The notes: generated from the sequence alone by a model not told the origin. A DNA stretch of 18,385 bases from Candidatus Pacebacteria bacterium CG10_big_fil_rev_8_21_14_0_10_44_11 (GCA_002772705.1 PFDH01000032.1:16035-34419); one strand, 5' to 3'. Shown: positions 1-7,238, counted from the stretch's first letter. Translations and numbers: made by a program.

Positions 1-442
1 CTACTACCGGCTGGGTTACCTCATGGAAAAGTTTAATTCTATTGCGGATTGCCTGCAACGTTTCATCTTCACGGGCATCGGCACGACCGGATATACGCCA
101 GAGTGCTTCTTTATCGGAAACCTTGAGGTAAATTACCTTATCAAGACTGCCGTTAAAAGCCTCAGCCTGAGGCACGGTGCGCGGAAAACCGTCTAGAATG
201 TAGCCTTTGGCATACTCCGGCTTCTTTAAGTACGTCAACACTACTTCAAGCGTTGTGTCGTCCGGTACCAAGGCGCCAGAATTTAACGTCTCTTTTAACC
301 AGCGGCCAAGTTGAGTTTTTTCTTTGGCCATTTCCCTAAAAATATGACCCGAAGAAAGGTAGGGAATAGCATATTGTTTGGAGAGGAGGTTGCCTTGGGT
401 AGACTTACCCGCGCCCTGAATACCAATTAATACTAATTTCAT
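1..442 (-). CDS. adk: Adenylate kinase, short-lid form (5' part, cut by window edge)
   Basis: Catalyses ATP + AMP to 2 ADP in the cytoplasm. Only the first 147 residues are in the window. Visible are a P-loop GIQGAGKST at residues 7-15, the AMP-site segment SSGHIFR at 30-36, DGFPR at 84-88, and SGRADAREDE at 118-127. The last segment runs straight into the following helix, so the long LID domain of E. coli-type adenylate kinases is absent, as in the short eukaryotic AK1/UMP-CMP kinase type. Two positions are unusual: GKST instead of the common GKGT in the P-loop, and His33 where the family usually has Asp (STGD). The ATG start follows GAAAGG at good spacing and lies 15 bases after the secY stop. 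The secY-adk order is the usual spc-operon ending. A related nucleoside monophosphate kinase is possible, but context favours adk. Confidence 0.9.
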   Translation of the reverse strand, partial: MKLVLIGIQGAGKSTQGNLLSKQYAIPYLSSGHIFREMAKEKTQLGRWLKETLNSGALVPDDTTLEVVLTYLKKPEYAKGYILDGFPRTVPQAEAFNGSLDKVIYLKVSDKEALWRISGRADAREDETLQAIRNRIKLFHEVTQPVV

Positions 443-457
443 TGCCAACCTTTCAGA

Positions 458-1741
458 CTAGATATACTTGTCGTAGTTTTGTTCAACCACCAAACTCTCA
501 GCTTGTTTTGATGTCTCAAGAATGACAGAAACTACAATCAGGACACCTGTACCGCCAATGGCTAATGACTGAATGCCAGTGGCCACCTGAGCCAGTGATG
601 GCAAAACGGCGATAAAACCTAAAAACAAGGCTCCAACCAGGGTAATGCGAGTGACGACAAATTCCAGAAATTTTTTGGTCGGACCACCGGGTCTGACGCC
701 AGGCACAAAAGCGCCACTCTTTTTCAGCTCCTCAGCGATATCTTCAGCGTTAAAAAAGATGAGGGCTGAAAAATACGTAAACGAGAAAACAATCAAAAAG
801 TAGATCACCATGTAGACCCATGAGGTTTGCGCAAACCAAATGCTTAAGTTTCTGCCCCAATCCACCAACCAAGAAATGTTTGAAGCGGTCATTAACCGAC
901 CAGCAAAGGATGGCAACAGCATGATAGTCACCGCAAAAATAATTGGCAGCACGCCAGCAACGTTGACCCGGATGGGAAAATGGGATTGTTGGCCGCCATA
1001 GACTTTGCTGCCCCGAATCCGTTTAGCGTACTGAATTGCCACTTTTCGTACGGCTTCGGTAATATAGACAATCAGGCCAATCACCGCCAAGAACACACCA
1101 ATAAAAACAACCAAGGTCAGCATTTGATCGCCTGAGGCAATTGAGGCCAACTGACCAGTCGCGCTCGGCAACTGACTCAAAATGCCTCCTAGTAGGATCA
1201 TCGAAATGCCATTGCCCAGGCCATATAAAGAAATTAACTCTCCCAGCCACATCACAATAATTGCTCCCGCCACCAGGGTAATCACTAAACTGACAATGGT
1301 CAGCGGATCAGCCGTCTGAAGCAAGTTTTGTGTCCGTAACAAAGCAAGCACAGAAATACTCTGAAAAACTGCTAAGGGCACCGAAAGTAAGCGGGTATAT
1401 TGATTCAGTCGTTCTCGACTTTGTTCACTGTCCTTCTGCATTTCTTTGAGCTGGGGAATCACCATCGCCGCTAACTGGATCACAATTGAAGCCGTAATGT
1501 AGGGATTAATCCCCACTGCGACGACCGAAAAGTTAGCTAAGGTACCACCAGAAAAAATGTTGAGTAAACTTAAAAATTGACTAGAAGCAAAAATGTTTTG
1601 GAGTTGAACAACGTCAACAGCTGGAACCGGAATGTGAGCAAGTAATCGGAAAACAAAAAAGATGCCAGCAGTGAAAAGCAGTTTTTTACGCAGTTCTTTA
1701 TTGGCAACAACAGTTTTTAGAAGACGTTGTAATCTTTTCAC
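458..1741 (-). CDS. secY: Preprotein translocase subunit SecY
   Basis: Forms the protein-conducting channel of the Sec translocon in the cytoplasmic membrane. The 427 residues show about ten hydrophobic segments, roughly at 20-37, 71-94, 115-136, 146-170, 172-190, 207-228, 260-281, 305-330, 363-382 and 390-408. Family landmarks are QYAKR at 237-241 in the cytosolic loop that contacts ribosome and SecA, VYGGQQSHFPIRVNVAG at 247-263, GVRPGGPTKK at 348-357, and GGTGVLIVVSVI at 396-407. Length is normal. The start is GTG; no upstream in-frame start exists before the rplO stop 37 bases away, and no clear Shine-Dalgarno sequence precedes it. It is probably translated from the long S10-spc transcript, which suits coupled synthesis of ribosomes and translocon. 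Confidence 0.98.
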   Translation of the reverse strand: MKRLQRLLKTVVANKELRKKLLFTAGIFFVFRLLAHIPVPAVDVVQLQNIFASSQFLSLLNIFSGGTLANFSVVAVGINPYITASIVIQLAAMVIPQLKEMQKDSEQSRERLNQYTRLLSVPLAVFQSISVLALLRTQNLLQTADPLTIVSLVITLVAGAIIVMWLGELISLYGLGNGISMILLGGILSQLPSATGQLASIASGDQMLTLVVFIGVFLAVIGLIVYITEAVRKVAIQYAKRIRGSKVYGGQQSHFPIRVNVAGVLPIIFAVTIMLLPSFAGRLMTASNISWLVDWGRNLSIWFAQTSWVYMVIYFLIVFSFTYFSALIFFNAEDIAEELKKSGAFVPGVRPGGPTKKFLEFVVTRITLVGALFLGFIAVLPSLAQVATGIQSLAIGGTGVLIVVSVILETSKQAESLVVEQNYDKYI

Positions 1742-1778
1742 TCGTAATTTGGTTGCCCAAGCTGTGAAAAAAGGGCAG

Positions 1779-2216
1779 TTATTTTATTTTTCCCCCAGCC
1801 TTTTCGATTGCTTGTTTGGCTTGGGCACTAACTTTAATACCTTCTAAAGTGATTTTTTTATTGACACTGCCAGAAGCAATTACTTTTGCCTGTTTTGAGC
1901 GAGCTGGAATTACTTTTTCTAACTTTAGCGTATCAAGGGTGATAACCTCAGCTTTCATTTTATTCAGATCAGCAAGTGAAACTTCGGCGGTCAGAGTCAA
2001 GACGTTAAATCGAGCCTTACCTCGCAACATGGGCAAGCGTTTAATCAGTGGCAACTGTCCACCTTCAAACCAGAGCGGACTGTGAAAACCACGACGTGAA
2101 CCCTGGCCTTTTTGACCGCGGCCAGCAGTGTGTCCACCCTTTTGTGAGCCATAGCCACGACCAACCCGTTTTTTGGGTTTCTGACTGAGTCTGGGAAGTG
2201 AGGACAGAATTGACAT
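1779..2216 (-). CDS. rplO: 50S ribosomal protein L15
   Basis: Late-assembly protein of the large subunit that binds 23S rRNA. The 145 residues carry the family's Gly/Arg-rich N-terminal extension, KRVGRGYGSQKGGHTAGRG at 16-34, followed by GQKGQGSR and FEGGQLPLIKRLP at 50-62. Length matches the family. The ATG is one base after the rpsE stop and is preceded by AAGG inside the end of rpsE, so translation is probably coupled. In most bacteria rpmD (L30) would lie between these two genes; here there is no room for it. Confidence 0.98.
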   Translation of the reverse strand: MSILSSLPRLSQKPKKRVGRGYGSQKGGHTAGRGQKGQGSRRGFHSPLWFEGGQLPLIKRLPMLRGKARFNVLTLTAEVSLADLNKMKAEVITLDTLKLEKVIPARSKQAKVIASGSVNKKITLEGIKVSAQAKQAIEKAGGKIK

Positions 2217-2217
2217 C

Positions 2218-2862
2218 TTACTTTACCTTCTTAACGATTTTTTTTGGTTTTGGTGTTATTTTTTTGACCGGAGCGGCTTTTTTGGGGCGCTTGGCTTGGG
2301 CAGACTCTCTAGCTTCTTGACCTTTTTTCTTGGCTTTTTCTTGTTCAGCCAACAGTTGGGTTTCGGCTTCGGCTTCAACATCAGCAATTGATTTTAAACG
2401 AATACCCTTGAGTTGTACAATTTTTCTGATTTGATTGAGCGCTTCAAAGGTAGCATAGACACTAGAAGCTTTGTTATCGCTACCCAAAATCTTGCTTGAA
2501 ATATCGCGCACGCCAGCGGCTTCAACCACGGCTCTGATTGGCCCGCCAGCAATCACTCCCGAACCTTTAGGGGCGGGTTTAAGTAACACCACACCAGCAC
2601 CCTTTTTAACTCTGACGCTGAAAGGAATGGTTGTTCCGTTCAACGGAACCATAATCATTTTGCGTTTGGCTTTTTTAGCGCCTTTTCTCATGGCTGAAAG
2701 CACGTCTGGGGCTTTGCCTAAACCAACCCCAACTTGACCTTTTTTATCGCCAACAACCATCAGCACCGAAAAGCCCATTTTATTGCCACCTTTAGTCTTT
2801 TTAGTGACTCGAGAAATTTGAATCACTTTTTCTTCTAGGTCTGATTGGGTTTTCTCGGCCAT
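2218..2862 (-). CDS. rpsE: 30S ribosomal protein S5, with basic C-terminal tail
   Basis: Small-subunit protein that shapes the mRNA entry site and affects decoding fidelity. I place the start at the ATG giving MAEKTQSDLE (214 residues): AAGGA, overlapping the rplR stop, sits just upstream, and the ATG is 7 bases after that stop. The open frame extends 29 codons further upstream into rplR, but that part does not resemble S5. The double-stranded-RNA-binding region spans about 10-75 (GFSVLMVVGDKKGQVGVGLG at 30-49) and the C-terminal domain about 80-155 (GSGVIAGGPIRAVVEAAGVRDI at about 100-121). Residues 160-214 are an added tail of Lys, Ala, Glu and Pro. E. coli S5 has about 166 residues. Confidence 0.97.
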   Translation of the reverse strand: MAEKTQSDLEEKVIQISRVTKKTKGGNKMGFSVLMVVGDKKGQVGVGLGKAPDVLSAMRKGAKKAKRKMIMVPLNGTTIPFSVRVKKGAGVVLLKPAPKGSGVIAGGPIRAVVEAAGVRDISSKILGSDNKASSVYATFEALNQIRKIVQLKGIRLKSIADVEAEAETQLLAEQEKAKKKGQEARESAQAKRPKKAAPVKKITPKPKKIVKKVK

Positions 2863-2869
2863 TCTATCC

Positions 2870-3217
2870 TTAAACATGTAAACCTTCTGCTCTGAGTGCT
2901 TCGGCGACCGCTTTGACTCGACCGTGATATTTATACGAACCTCGATCAAAGATCAGGGCAGTGATTTTTTTTGACTTTAATTGAGAAGCAACTGCCTGAG
3001 CGGCCACTGTTGCCTGCTCAGTCTTGGTCTGCGCTTTTTTTGCCTGACAAGTGTTAGCAGCTGCCACGGTTTTTTGAGCTTGATCGTCAATCGCCTGCAC
3101 ATACATATACTTGTTAGAGCGATAGACAGTGAGGCGAGGTTTTTGGGCAGAACCAACCATGTTGGCTCTGACTCGTTTTACTCTAGCTAGTTTTTTTTCT
3201 AAAAGTGTGTTGTTCAT
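2870..3217 (-). CDS. rplR: 50S ribosomal protein L18
   Basis: 5S rRNA-binding protein of the central protuberance. The 115 residues fit the family: a basic N-terminus (KLARVKRVRANM), KPRLTVYRSNKYMYVQAIDD at about 26-45, and the diagnostic end FDRGSYKYHGRVKAVAEALR at about 90-109. It lies 23 bases after rplF. The bases before the ATG show no Shine-Dalgarno sequence, so initiation may depend on coupling to rplF or on an unstructured leader. Confidence 0.97.
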   Translation of the reverse strand: MNNTLLEKKLARVKRVRANMVGSAQKPRLTVYRSNKYMYVQAIDDQAQKTVAAANTCQAKKAQTKTEQATVAAQAVASQLKSKKITALIFDRGSYKYHGRVKAVAEALRAEGLHV

Positions 3218-3240
3218 ATCAGTCTGTGCCGCTGGTCAAT

Positions 3241-3777
3241 TTAAGCAGCTGCTTTTCCTTGTTTGCGTCTAACTACTTCATCTTTGTATCGAATACCTTT
3301 GCCTTGATAAGGCTCGGGCGGTTTAACTTTTCTAATATTGGCGGCGACCTGACCAACCAAGTGTTTGTCAATGCCTTCAACGGTAATTGTGTCTGTCCCC
3401 TTGAGTATCAACTTAACCCCTGCCACTGCTGGCACCTCGACTGGGTGAGAAAAACCGACGCTCAAACTGAGGCCTGTACCTTTGGTTTGGGCCCTGTAGC
3501 CAGTGCCAACCAGTTTCAGCACAATGCTGTAACCGTCTGTTACCCCAATAATCATGTTATTAACTAAGCTTCTGACTAAACCGTGCAAAGCTTTGATCTG
3601 ACGATCTTCGGATGTCCGGGTGACTTTAACCTCATTTTCCTCAACTGCAACCGCAATTTTGGGAAAGATATGAGTCGAAAGCTCACCTTTTGGTCCTTTA
3701 ACTAGCACTTCATGATCGGCCACCGAAACGGTAACTTGTGAAGGAATGCTAATGGCTTTTCTTCCGATTTTTGACAT
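3241..3777 (-). CDS. rplF: 50S ribosomal protein L6
   Basis: Large-subunit protein near the sarcin-ricin loop and the elongation-factor site. The 178 residues show the two repeated L6 domains: MSKIGRKAISIPSQVTVSV at the N-terminus, VLVKGPKGELS at about 24-34, and the conserved C-terminal PEPYQGKGIRYKDEVVRRK. Length is typical. The ATG lies 12 bases after the rpsH stop, preceded by a weak AGAAG. Confidence 0.98.
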   Translation of the reverse strand: MSKIGRKAISIPSQVTVSVADHEVLVKGPKGELSTHIFPKIAVAVEENEVKVTRTSEDRQIKALHGLVRSLVNNMIIGVTDGYSIVLKLVGTGYRAQTKGTGLSLSVGFSHPVEVPAVAGVKLILKGTDTITVEGIDKHLVGQVAANIRKVKPPEPYQGKGIRYKDEVVRRKQGKAAA

Positions 3778-3789
3778 CTTGCTTCTTGA

Positions 3790-4179
3790 TTACCAAATTT
3801 GACAGAGTAACTCACCACCAACATTAAGTTTTCTGGCGTCAGAGTCGGTTAAGACTCCTTTGTTGGTTGAAAGAATGGTGACACCGTAACCACCTAATGC
3901 CCGAGGAATCTGATTGGCGGCCACATATAAGCGTCTGCCAGGTTTAGACATTCGTCGCACGTCAGTTACCGCTGCCTGCTTGTTAATATACTTTAAGGTG
4001 AGGACTAACTCGGGGAACTGGCGAGTCGAATCAATGACCAAAGCAGTGAGATAGCCTTCTTTTTTCAAAATTTCTGCCAGTGACTCTCGTAATTTTGAGT
4101 AAGGCAAGTTAATCGTCTCGTGCTTGGCCAAAACAGCATTTTTTATTCGGCTGATAAAATCTCCAATTGGATCTGTCAT
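3790..4179 (-). CDS. rpsH: 30S ribosomal protein S8
   Basis: Primary 16S rRNA-binding protein; in E. coli it is also the translational repressor of the spc operon. The 129 residues begin MTDPIGDFISRIKNA and end with the signature GVTILSTNKGVLTDSDARK followed by LNVGGELLCQIW. Length is normal. The ATG is two bases after the rpsN stop, with no strong Shine-Dalgarno sequence, which suggests coupling. I did not recognise an obvious S8 target structure near rplE, so autoregulation here is unproven. Confidence 0.98.
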   Translation of the reverse strand: MTDPIGDFISRIKNAVLAKHETINLPYSKLRESLAEILKKEGYLTALVIDSTRQFPELVLTLKYINKQAAVTDVRRMSKPGRRLYVAANQIPRALGGYGVTILSTNKGVLTDSDARKLNVGGELLCQIW

Positions 4180-4181
4180 AG

Positions 4182-4412
4182 TTATTTGCTCGCCTTCACC
4201 ACTCCAGGCAATTCACCCCGAACCGCCAGTTCTCTGAAGGTTAAACGACTCAGCCCAAAGAAGCGCATATAGCCCCTTGAACGGCCTGTAATTTTACACC
4301 GGTTTACTCCTCTAGTCGACACCCGATTTGGCTTGCGCTCTCCCGATTTGACATAGGCTTCGCGTTTGGCCAATAATTTGCTGTCTTTAGAAATTTTCGA
4401 TTTTTTTGCCAT
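4182..4412 (-). CDS. rpsN: 30S ribosomal protein S14, short form lacking the zinc ligands
   Basis: Late-assembling protein of the 30S head. At 76 residues it is nearer the short zinc-binding type (about 61) than the long type (about 100). However, the zinc motif is gone: only Cys39 remains, and the other three ligand positions read Thr42, Ser55 and Thr58 in NRCKITGR (37-44) and GLSRLTFREL (53-62). The core wording NRCKITGR...FFGLSR resembles the zinc-free long type, while TFRELAVRGELPGVVKASK (58-76) resembles the short type. The ATG is preceded by AAGGA at good spacing, 25 bases after rplE. Confidence 0.96.
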   Translation of the reverse strand: MAKKSKISKDSKLLAKREAYVKSGERKPNRVSTRGVNRCKITGRSRGYMRFFGLSRLTFRELAVRGELPGVVKASK

Positions 4413-4437
4413 AGCTTAATCCTTGTTCAGTCTTCTG

Positions 4438-4995
4438 TTATGCAGCCTCTTTTTCGAATGGTATACCAAGTAATTCTAACAGACGAAACGCGGCTTCATT
4501 TGTCTGAGCAGAGGTCACAAACCCAATTTGCATTCCTCTAATACTGTCAATTTGATCATAACTAATTTCAGGAAAAATGATCTGCTCTTCTAATCCCATG
4601 CTGTAATTGCCTTGTCCATCAAAGGCTTTTCTTGAAACTCCTCTAAAATCTTTGACCCGAGGCAAGGCAACACTGATTAATTTGGTTAAAAACTGCCACA
4701 TTCGGTCACCTCTAAGTGTGACTTTGACACCGAGTGGATCACCAGCCCTTAACTTAAATCCGGAGATAGCTTTTTTAGCGGTAGTGATCATCGCTTTTTG
4801 TCCAGTGATCTGACCAAACTGAACTGCCAGGTTTTCTAAAGCCTTAAGCCTGGCTTTAGGGTCCTGTGGATCCTTCAGGCTGCTGTTGATGACAATTTTT
4901 TTTAGTTTTGGCACCGCAAAGAGATTATCCTCCTTCAGTTCTTTTTTGAGCTGAGGCACAATTTCTTGCTGATAGCGCTTGCTTAAATCATTCAT
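4438..4995 (-). CDS. rplE: 50S ribosomal protein L5
   Basis: Binds 5S rRNA and contacts the P-site tRNA and 30S head. The 185 residues match the family in length and landmarks: VPKLKKIVINSSLKD at about 28-42, ITGQKAMITTAKKAISGFKL at about 78-97, GVKVTLRGDRMWQFL at about 104-118, ALPRVKDFRGV at about 130-140 and QIIFPEISYDQID at about 158-170. The start lies 10 bases after the rplX stop, which is a double TAA TAA. Confidence 0.98.
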   Translation of the reverse strand: MNDLSKRYQQEIVPQLKKELKEDNLFAVPKLKKIVINSSLKDPQDPKARLKALENLAVQFGQITGQKAMITTAKKAISGFKLRAGDPLGVKVTLRGDRMWQFLTKLISVALPRVKDFRGVSRKAFDGQGNYSMGLEEQIIFPEISYDQIDSIRGMQIGFVTSAQTNEAAFRLLELLGIPFEKEAA

Positions 4996-5005
4996 AGTTG
5001 CTTTA

Positions 5006-5341
5006 TTACTTTTTTGCTTCTTTTTCGATTTTTGGCTCAGGCACTAAAGCACCAGTTTTTTTAAAAATTCTGGTTTTTGAGCCATCTTTGGCAACCGAGA
5101 AACCAATTCTGTCAGCTTTGCCCTTGTCGTTTATAATTGCCACACTGGCCGTATGCAGCGAACGAGGTACTCTCAACTTTTCTCCAGCTCTACCGGCCAT
5201 TGGCTTAACGTGTCGGGTGTAGAGATTGGCATCTTCTACCACCACTCGCTCAACCTCAGGTAAAACTCTGAGGATTTTACCTTGTTTGCCTTTATCTTTT
5301 CCGCCAGTTATGATGACTTTATCGCCAACTTTAAATTTCAT
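5006..5341 (-). CDS. rplX: 50S ribosomal protein L24
   Basis: One of the two 23S rRNA assembly-initiator proteins. The 111 residues carry the KOW motif near the N-terminus (KVGDKVIITGGKDKGKQGKI at 4-23) and the family segment NLYTRHVKPM at about 59-68. The end (PEPKIEKEAKK) is short and charged. The ATG is two bases after the rplN stop, with AGAGG about ten bases upstream. The reading frame ends in TAA TAA. Confidence 0.97.
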   Translation of the reverse strand: MKFKVGDKVIITGGKDKGKQGKILRVLPEVERVVVEDANLYTRHVKPMAGRAGEKLRVPRSLHTASVAIINDKGKADRIGFSVAKDGSKTRIFKKTGALVPEPKIEKEAKK

Positions 5342-5343
5342 AG

Positions 5344-5718
5344 TTATACAACCTCTGGGGCTAAACTAGCAATTTTGGCAAAGCCTCTGTTTTTAACCTC
5401 ACGTGCCACTGGTCCAAACACCCGAGTCCCCAAGGGGATTAGATTGGCTCGTGACTCAACTACCACTGCGGCGTTGTCATCAAATCGGACATACTCACCA
5501 TTCGAGCGACGCTTTTCTTTTCTGGTGCGAATGATTACTGCCACCACTTTGTCGCCTTTTTTAACGGTACCTTGAGGATCTGCTCCAATTACCGAAGCAG
5601 AAACCAAATCACCAACATAACCAAATCTTCGTTTTGAACCACCATAGACTTGAATGACGCGAAGCTGTTTGGCGCCACTGTTGTCTGAAACTTGGAGGAC
5701 AGATCTGAGCTGGATCAT
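5344..5718 (-). CDS. rplN: 50S ribosomal protein L14
   Basis: Large-subunit protein at the subunit interface, forming bridge B8 with 16S rRNA and contacting L19. The 124 residues are highly conserved: MIQLRSVLQVSDNSGAKQLR at 1-20, KGDKVVAVIIRTRKEKRR at about 54-71, VRFDDNAAVVV at about 77-87 and GTRVFGPVARE at about 97-107. Length is normal. It starts two bases after the rpsQ stop, with only a weak AAAG upstream, so it is probably coupled to rpsQ. It marks the usual S10-to-spc junction, but no promoter or terminator separates the two clusters here. Confidence 0.98.
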   Translation of the reverse strand: MIQLRSVLQVSDNSGAKQLRVIQVYGGSKRRFGYVGDLVSASVIGADPQGTVKKGDKVVAVIIRTRKEKRRSNGEYVRFDDNAAVVVESRANLIPLGTRVFGPVAREVKNRGFAKIASLAPEVV

Positions 5719-5720
5719 AC

Positions 5721-5957
5721 TTACTTTTGTTCAACTACCTTATTAACAATAAACTTTTTAGTTTTACTAATTGGCTTTGTTTCTTGAATTACGACTGTGT
5801 CTCCAACTGCCAACTTTATATCTATGTAGTGACAAGCGTATTTTTTACTTCTAGCCACCGACTTTTTATAGAGCGGGTGCTGCCACAATCTGGAAACCAA
5901 TACCTTGGCGGTGTTGGTTGTGTTGAGACCGATGACAATTCCTTGTAACGTTTTCAT
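5721..5957 (-). CDS. rpsQ: 30S ribosomal protein S17
   Basis: Primary 16S rRNA-binding protein with an OB fold. The 78 residues show LQGIVIGLNTTNTAKVLV near the N-terminus, HPLYKKSVARSKKYACHY at about 27-44, and VGDTVVIQETKPISKTKKF at about 51-69, all in the family pattern. I chose the ATG giving MKTLQGIV. A TTG two codons upstream (position 5963) is equally close to the AAAGG at the end of rpmC, so a two-residue longer product cannot be excluded. The ATG lies 6 bases after the rpmC stop. Confidence 0.95.
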   Translation of the reverse strand: MKTLQGIVIGLNTTNTAKVLVSRLWQHPLYKKSVARSKKYACHYIDIKLAVGDTVVIQETKPISKTKKFIVNKVVEQK

Positions 5958-5963
5958 GATCAA

Positions 5964-6185
5964 TTATGCCTTTGTCGATACCTTTTGGGTTAATTCTTTT
6001 GCTCTTAGTACGGTTTTTACTCTTGCCACATCATTAGTCAACATCTTGACTTGAGCTGGATTATCAAGCTTACCAGCTGAGCGCTCTAATCTAACTTTGA
6101 CTAGTTTGGTTTCTAGCTCACGCAACTGTTGTTGCAGCTCTGCAAGTTCTTTGGTTTGTAATTCTCGAATGTCGTTTGATTTCAT
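5964..6185 (-). CDS. rpmC: 50S ribosomal protein L29
   Basis: Small helical-hairpin protein near the peptide exit tunnel, where trigger factor and SRP dock. The 73 residues form two predicted helices: ELQTKELAELQQQLRELETK at about 8-27 and the second helix from about 44, with VRLERSAGKLDNPAQVK between them as in the family. The ATG is one base after the rplP stop and lacks a strong Shine-Dalgarno sequence, so it is probably coupled. Confidence 0.95.
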   Translation of the reverse strand: MKSNDIRELQTKELAELQQQLRELETKLVKVRLERSAGKLDNPAQVKMLTNDVARVKTVLRAKELTQKVSTKA

Positions 6186-6186
6186 T

Positions 6187-6591
6187 TTATTTTTCGATTA
6201 AAACTGTCTTGACTGATAATTTGTGACCGGCTTTTGAAAAGGCTTGCACAGCAATTTCTTTGGTTACACCTGATAGTTCGAATAAAATTGCTCCCGGTTT
6301 CACCACCGCAACGTGCTCATCGACTGGACCTTTGCCAGAACCCATTTTGACACCCACTGGTTTCTTAGTCACTGGCTTGTCTGGGAAAACTCTGACCCAG
6401 TATTTACCGGCCCGTTTGGTCATAAAAGTAATTTTTTTTCTGGCTGCTTCAATTTCTCTGGCAGAAACCCAGCCACTAGTTAAGGCTTTGAGACCATATT
6501 CGCCAAAACTAATACTCGAGCCTTTCAATGCCGTGCCACGCATCTTGCCTCTAAATTGTTTCCGGAACTTTTCTTTGCGTGGCTGTAACAT
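6187..6591 (-). CDS. rplP: 50S ribosomal protein L16
   Basis: Large-subunit protein near the A-site and central protuberance. I start it at MLQPRKEKFRKQFRGKMRG (134 residues), the canonical N-terminus. Its ATG overlaps the rpsC stop by one base (TAATG), with GAGGAG ten bases upstream inside rpsC, giving direct coupling. The frame is open nine codons further upstream, but those lie in rpsC. Conserved parts are ISFGEYGLKAL at 27-37, ARKKITFMTKRAGKYWVRVF at 50-69, and VKMGSGKG at 80-87. The last segment has Lys where E. coli has Arg81 (RMGKGKG). Confidence 0.97.
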   Translation of the reverse strand: MLQPRKEKFRKQFRGKMRGTALKGSSISFGEYGLKALTSGWVSAREIEAARKKITFMTKRAGKYWVRVFPDKPVTKKPVGVKMGSGKGPVDEHVAVVKPGAILFELSGVTKEIAVQAFSKAGHKLSVKTVLIEK

Positions 6592-7238
6592 TAGACCATT
6601 TCTCCTCGATAAATCCAAACTTTAATGCCCACATAGCCAGATCGGGTTAAAGATGGCTCATGGAAATAATCAATGTTGGCACGCAATTTTTGAGTCGGCA
6701 CACTGCCCTGAGAGTAGCGTTCTGTTCGACCAATTTCGGCTCCACCAACACGACCTGAAAGAGAAATCTTAACACCCTTTGCGCCAGCTTGCATTACCCG
6801 TTCCATGGCTTGCGAAACCGCTCGGCGATGAGGGAAACGCTTAATCAGTTGACCAGAAATTCTCTCAGCCACCAACTTGGCGCTCAGATCAGGTTGAGAC
6901 ACCTCTTCTACCCGCAGATCAATTTTGACTTTATCTTTTTTCTCTTTCGAGACGTTTAGAATGCGTTCAATCTGTTTTTTAATCTCTTCAAGGTTCGCCC
7001 CACCCTTACCAATCACGACACCAGGTCGAGAAACATTGAGAATAACCTTGATCAAGGTTAAAGATCGCTCAATCTCGACACTGACTAAACCAGCCGTACC
7101 AAGTTTCTGTTGAAGGTACTCGCGCAGTTTGTAGTCCTCAAGCACGGTGTCGGCGTAGTCTTTATCGGCGTACCAACGCGACTTCCAGTTAAAAAATGAG
7201 CCCATTCTGAAGCTAGTTGGATTGACTTTTTGTCCCAT
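6591..7238 (-). CDS. rpsC: 30S ribosomal protein S3
   Basis: Lines the mRNA entry tunnel and contributes to helicase activity. The 215 residues start MGQKVNPTSFRMG, carry the KH-domain loop GVVIGKGG at 73-80, and end with the conserved C-terminal domain (GRVGGAEIGRTE, GSVPTQKLRANIDY, GIKVWIYRGE). Length is normal, with no added tail. The 35-base leader after the rplV stop is very AT-rich and contains no Shine-Dalgarno sequence. The stop overlaps the rplP start. Confidence 0.98.
   Translation of the reverse strand: MGQKVNPTSFRMGSFFNWKSRWYADKDYADTVLEDYKLREYLQQKLGTAGLVSVEIERSLTLIKVILNVSRPGVVIGKGGANLEEIKKQIERILNVSKEKKDKVKIDLRVEEVSQPDLSAKLVAERISGQLIKRFPHRRAVSQAMERVMQAGAKGVKISLSGRVGGAEIGRTERYSQGSVPTQKLRANIDYFHEPSLTRSGYVGIKVWIYRGEMV

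Noticed and set aside
2863..2949. 29-codon upstream extension of rpsE into rplR
   Set aside because: The extension overlaps coding sequence of rplR and does not resemble S5. The internal ATG has AAGGA just upstream and gives a normal S5 N-terminus.
3205..3567. Plus-strand open frame of 120 codons opposite rplF
   Set aside because: It lies opposite rplF and its spacer, has a composition unlike a real protein, and resembles no family. The rplF reading on the minus strand is unambiguous.
6592..6618. Nine-codon upstream extension of rplP into rpsC
   Set aside because: The canonical L16 N-terminus MLQPRK begins at the TAATG overlap, with GAGGAG upstream.
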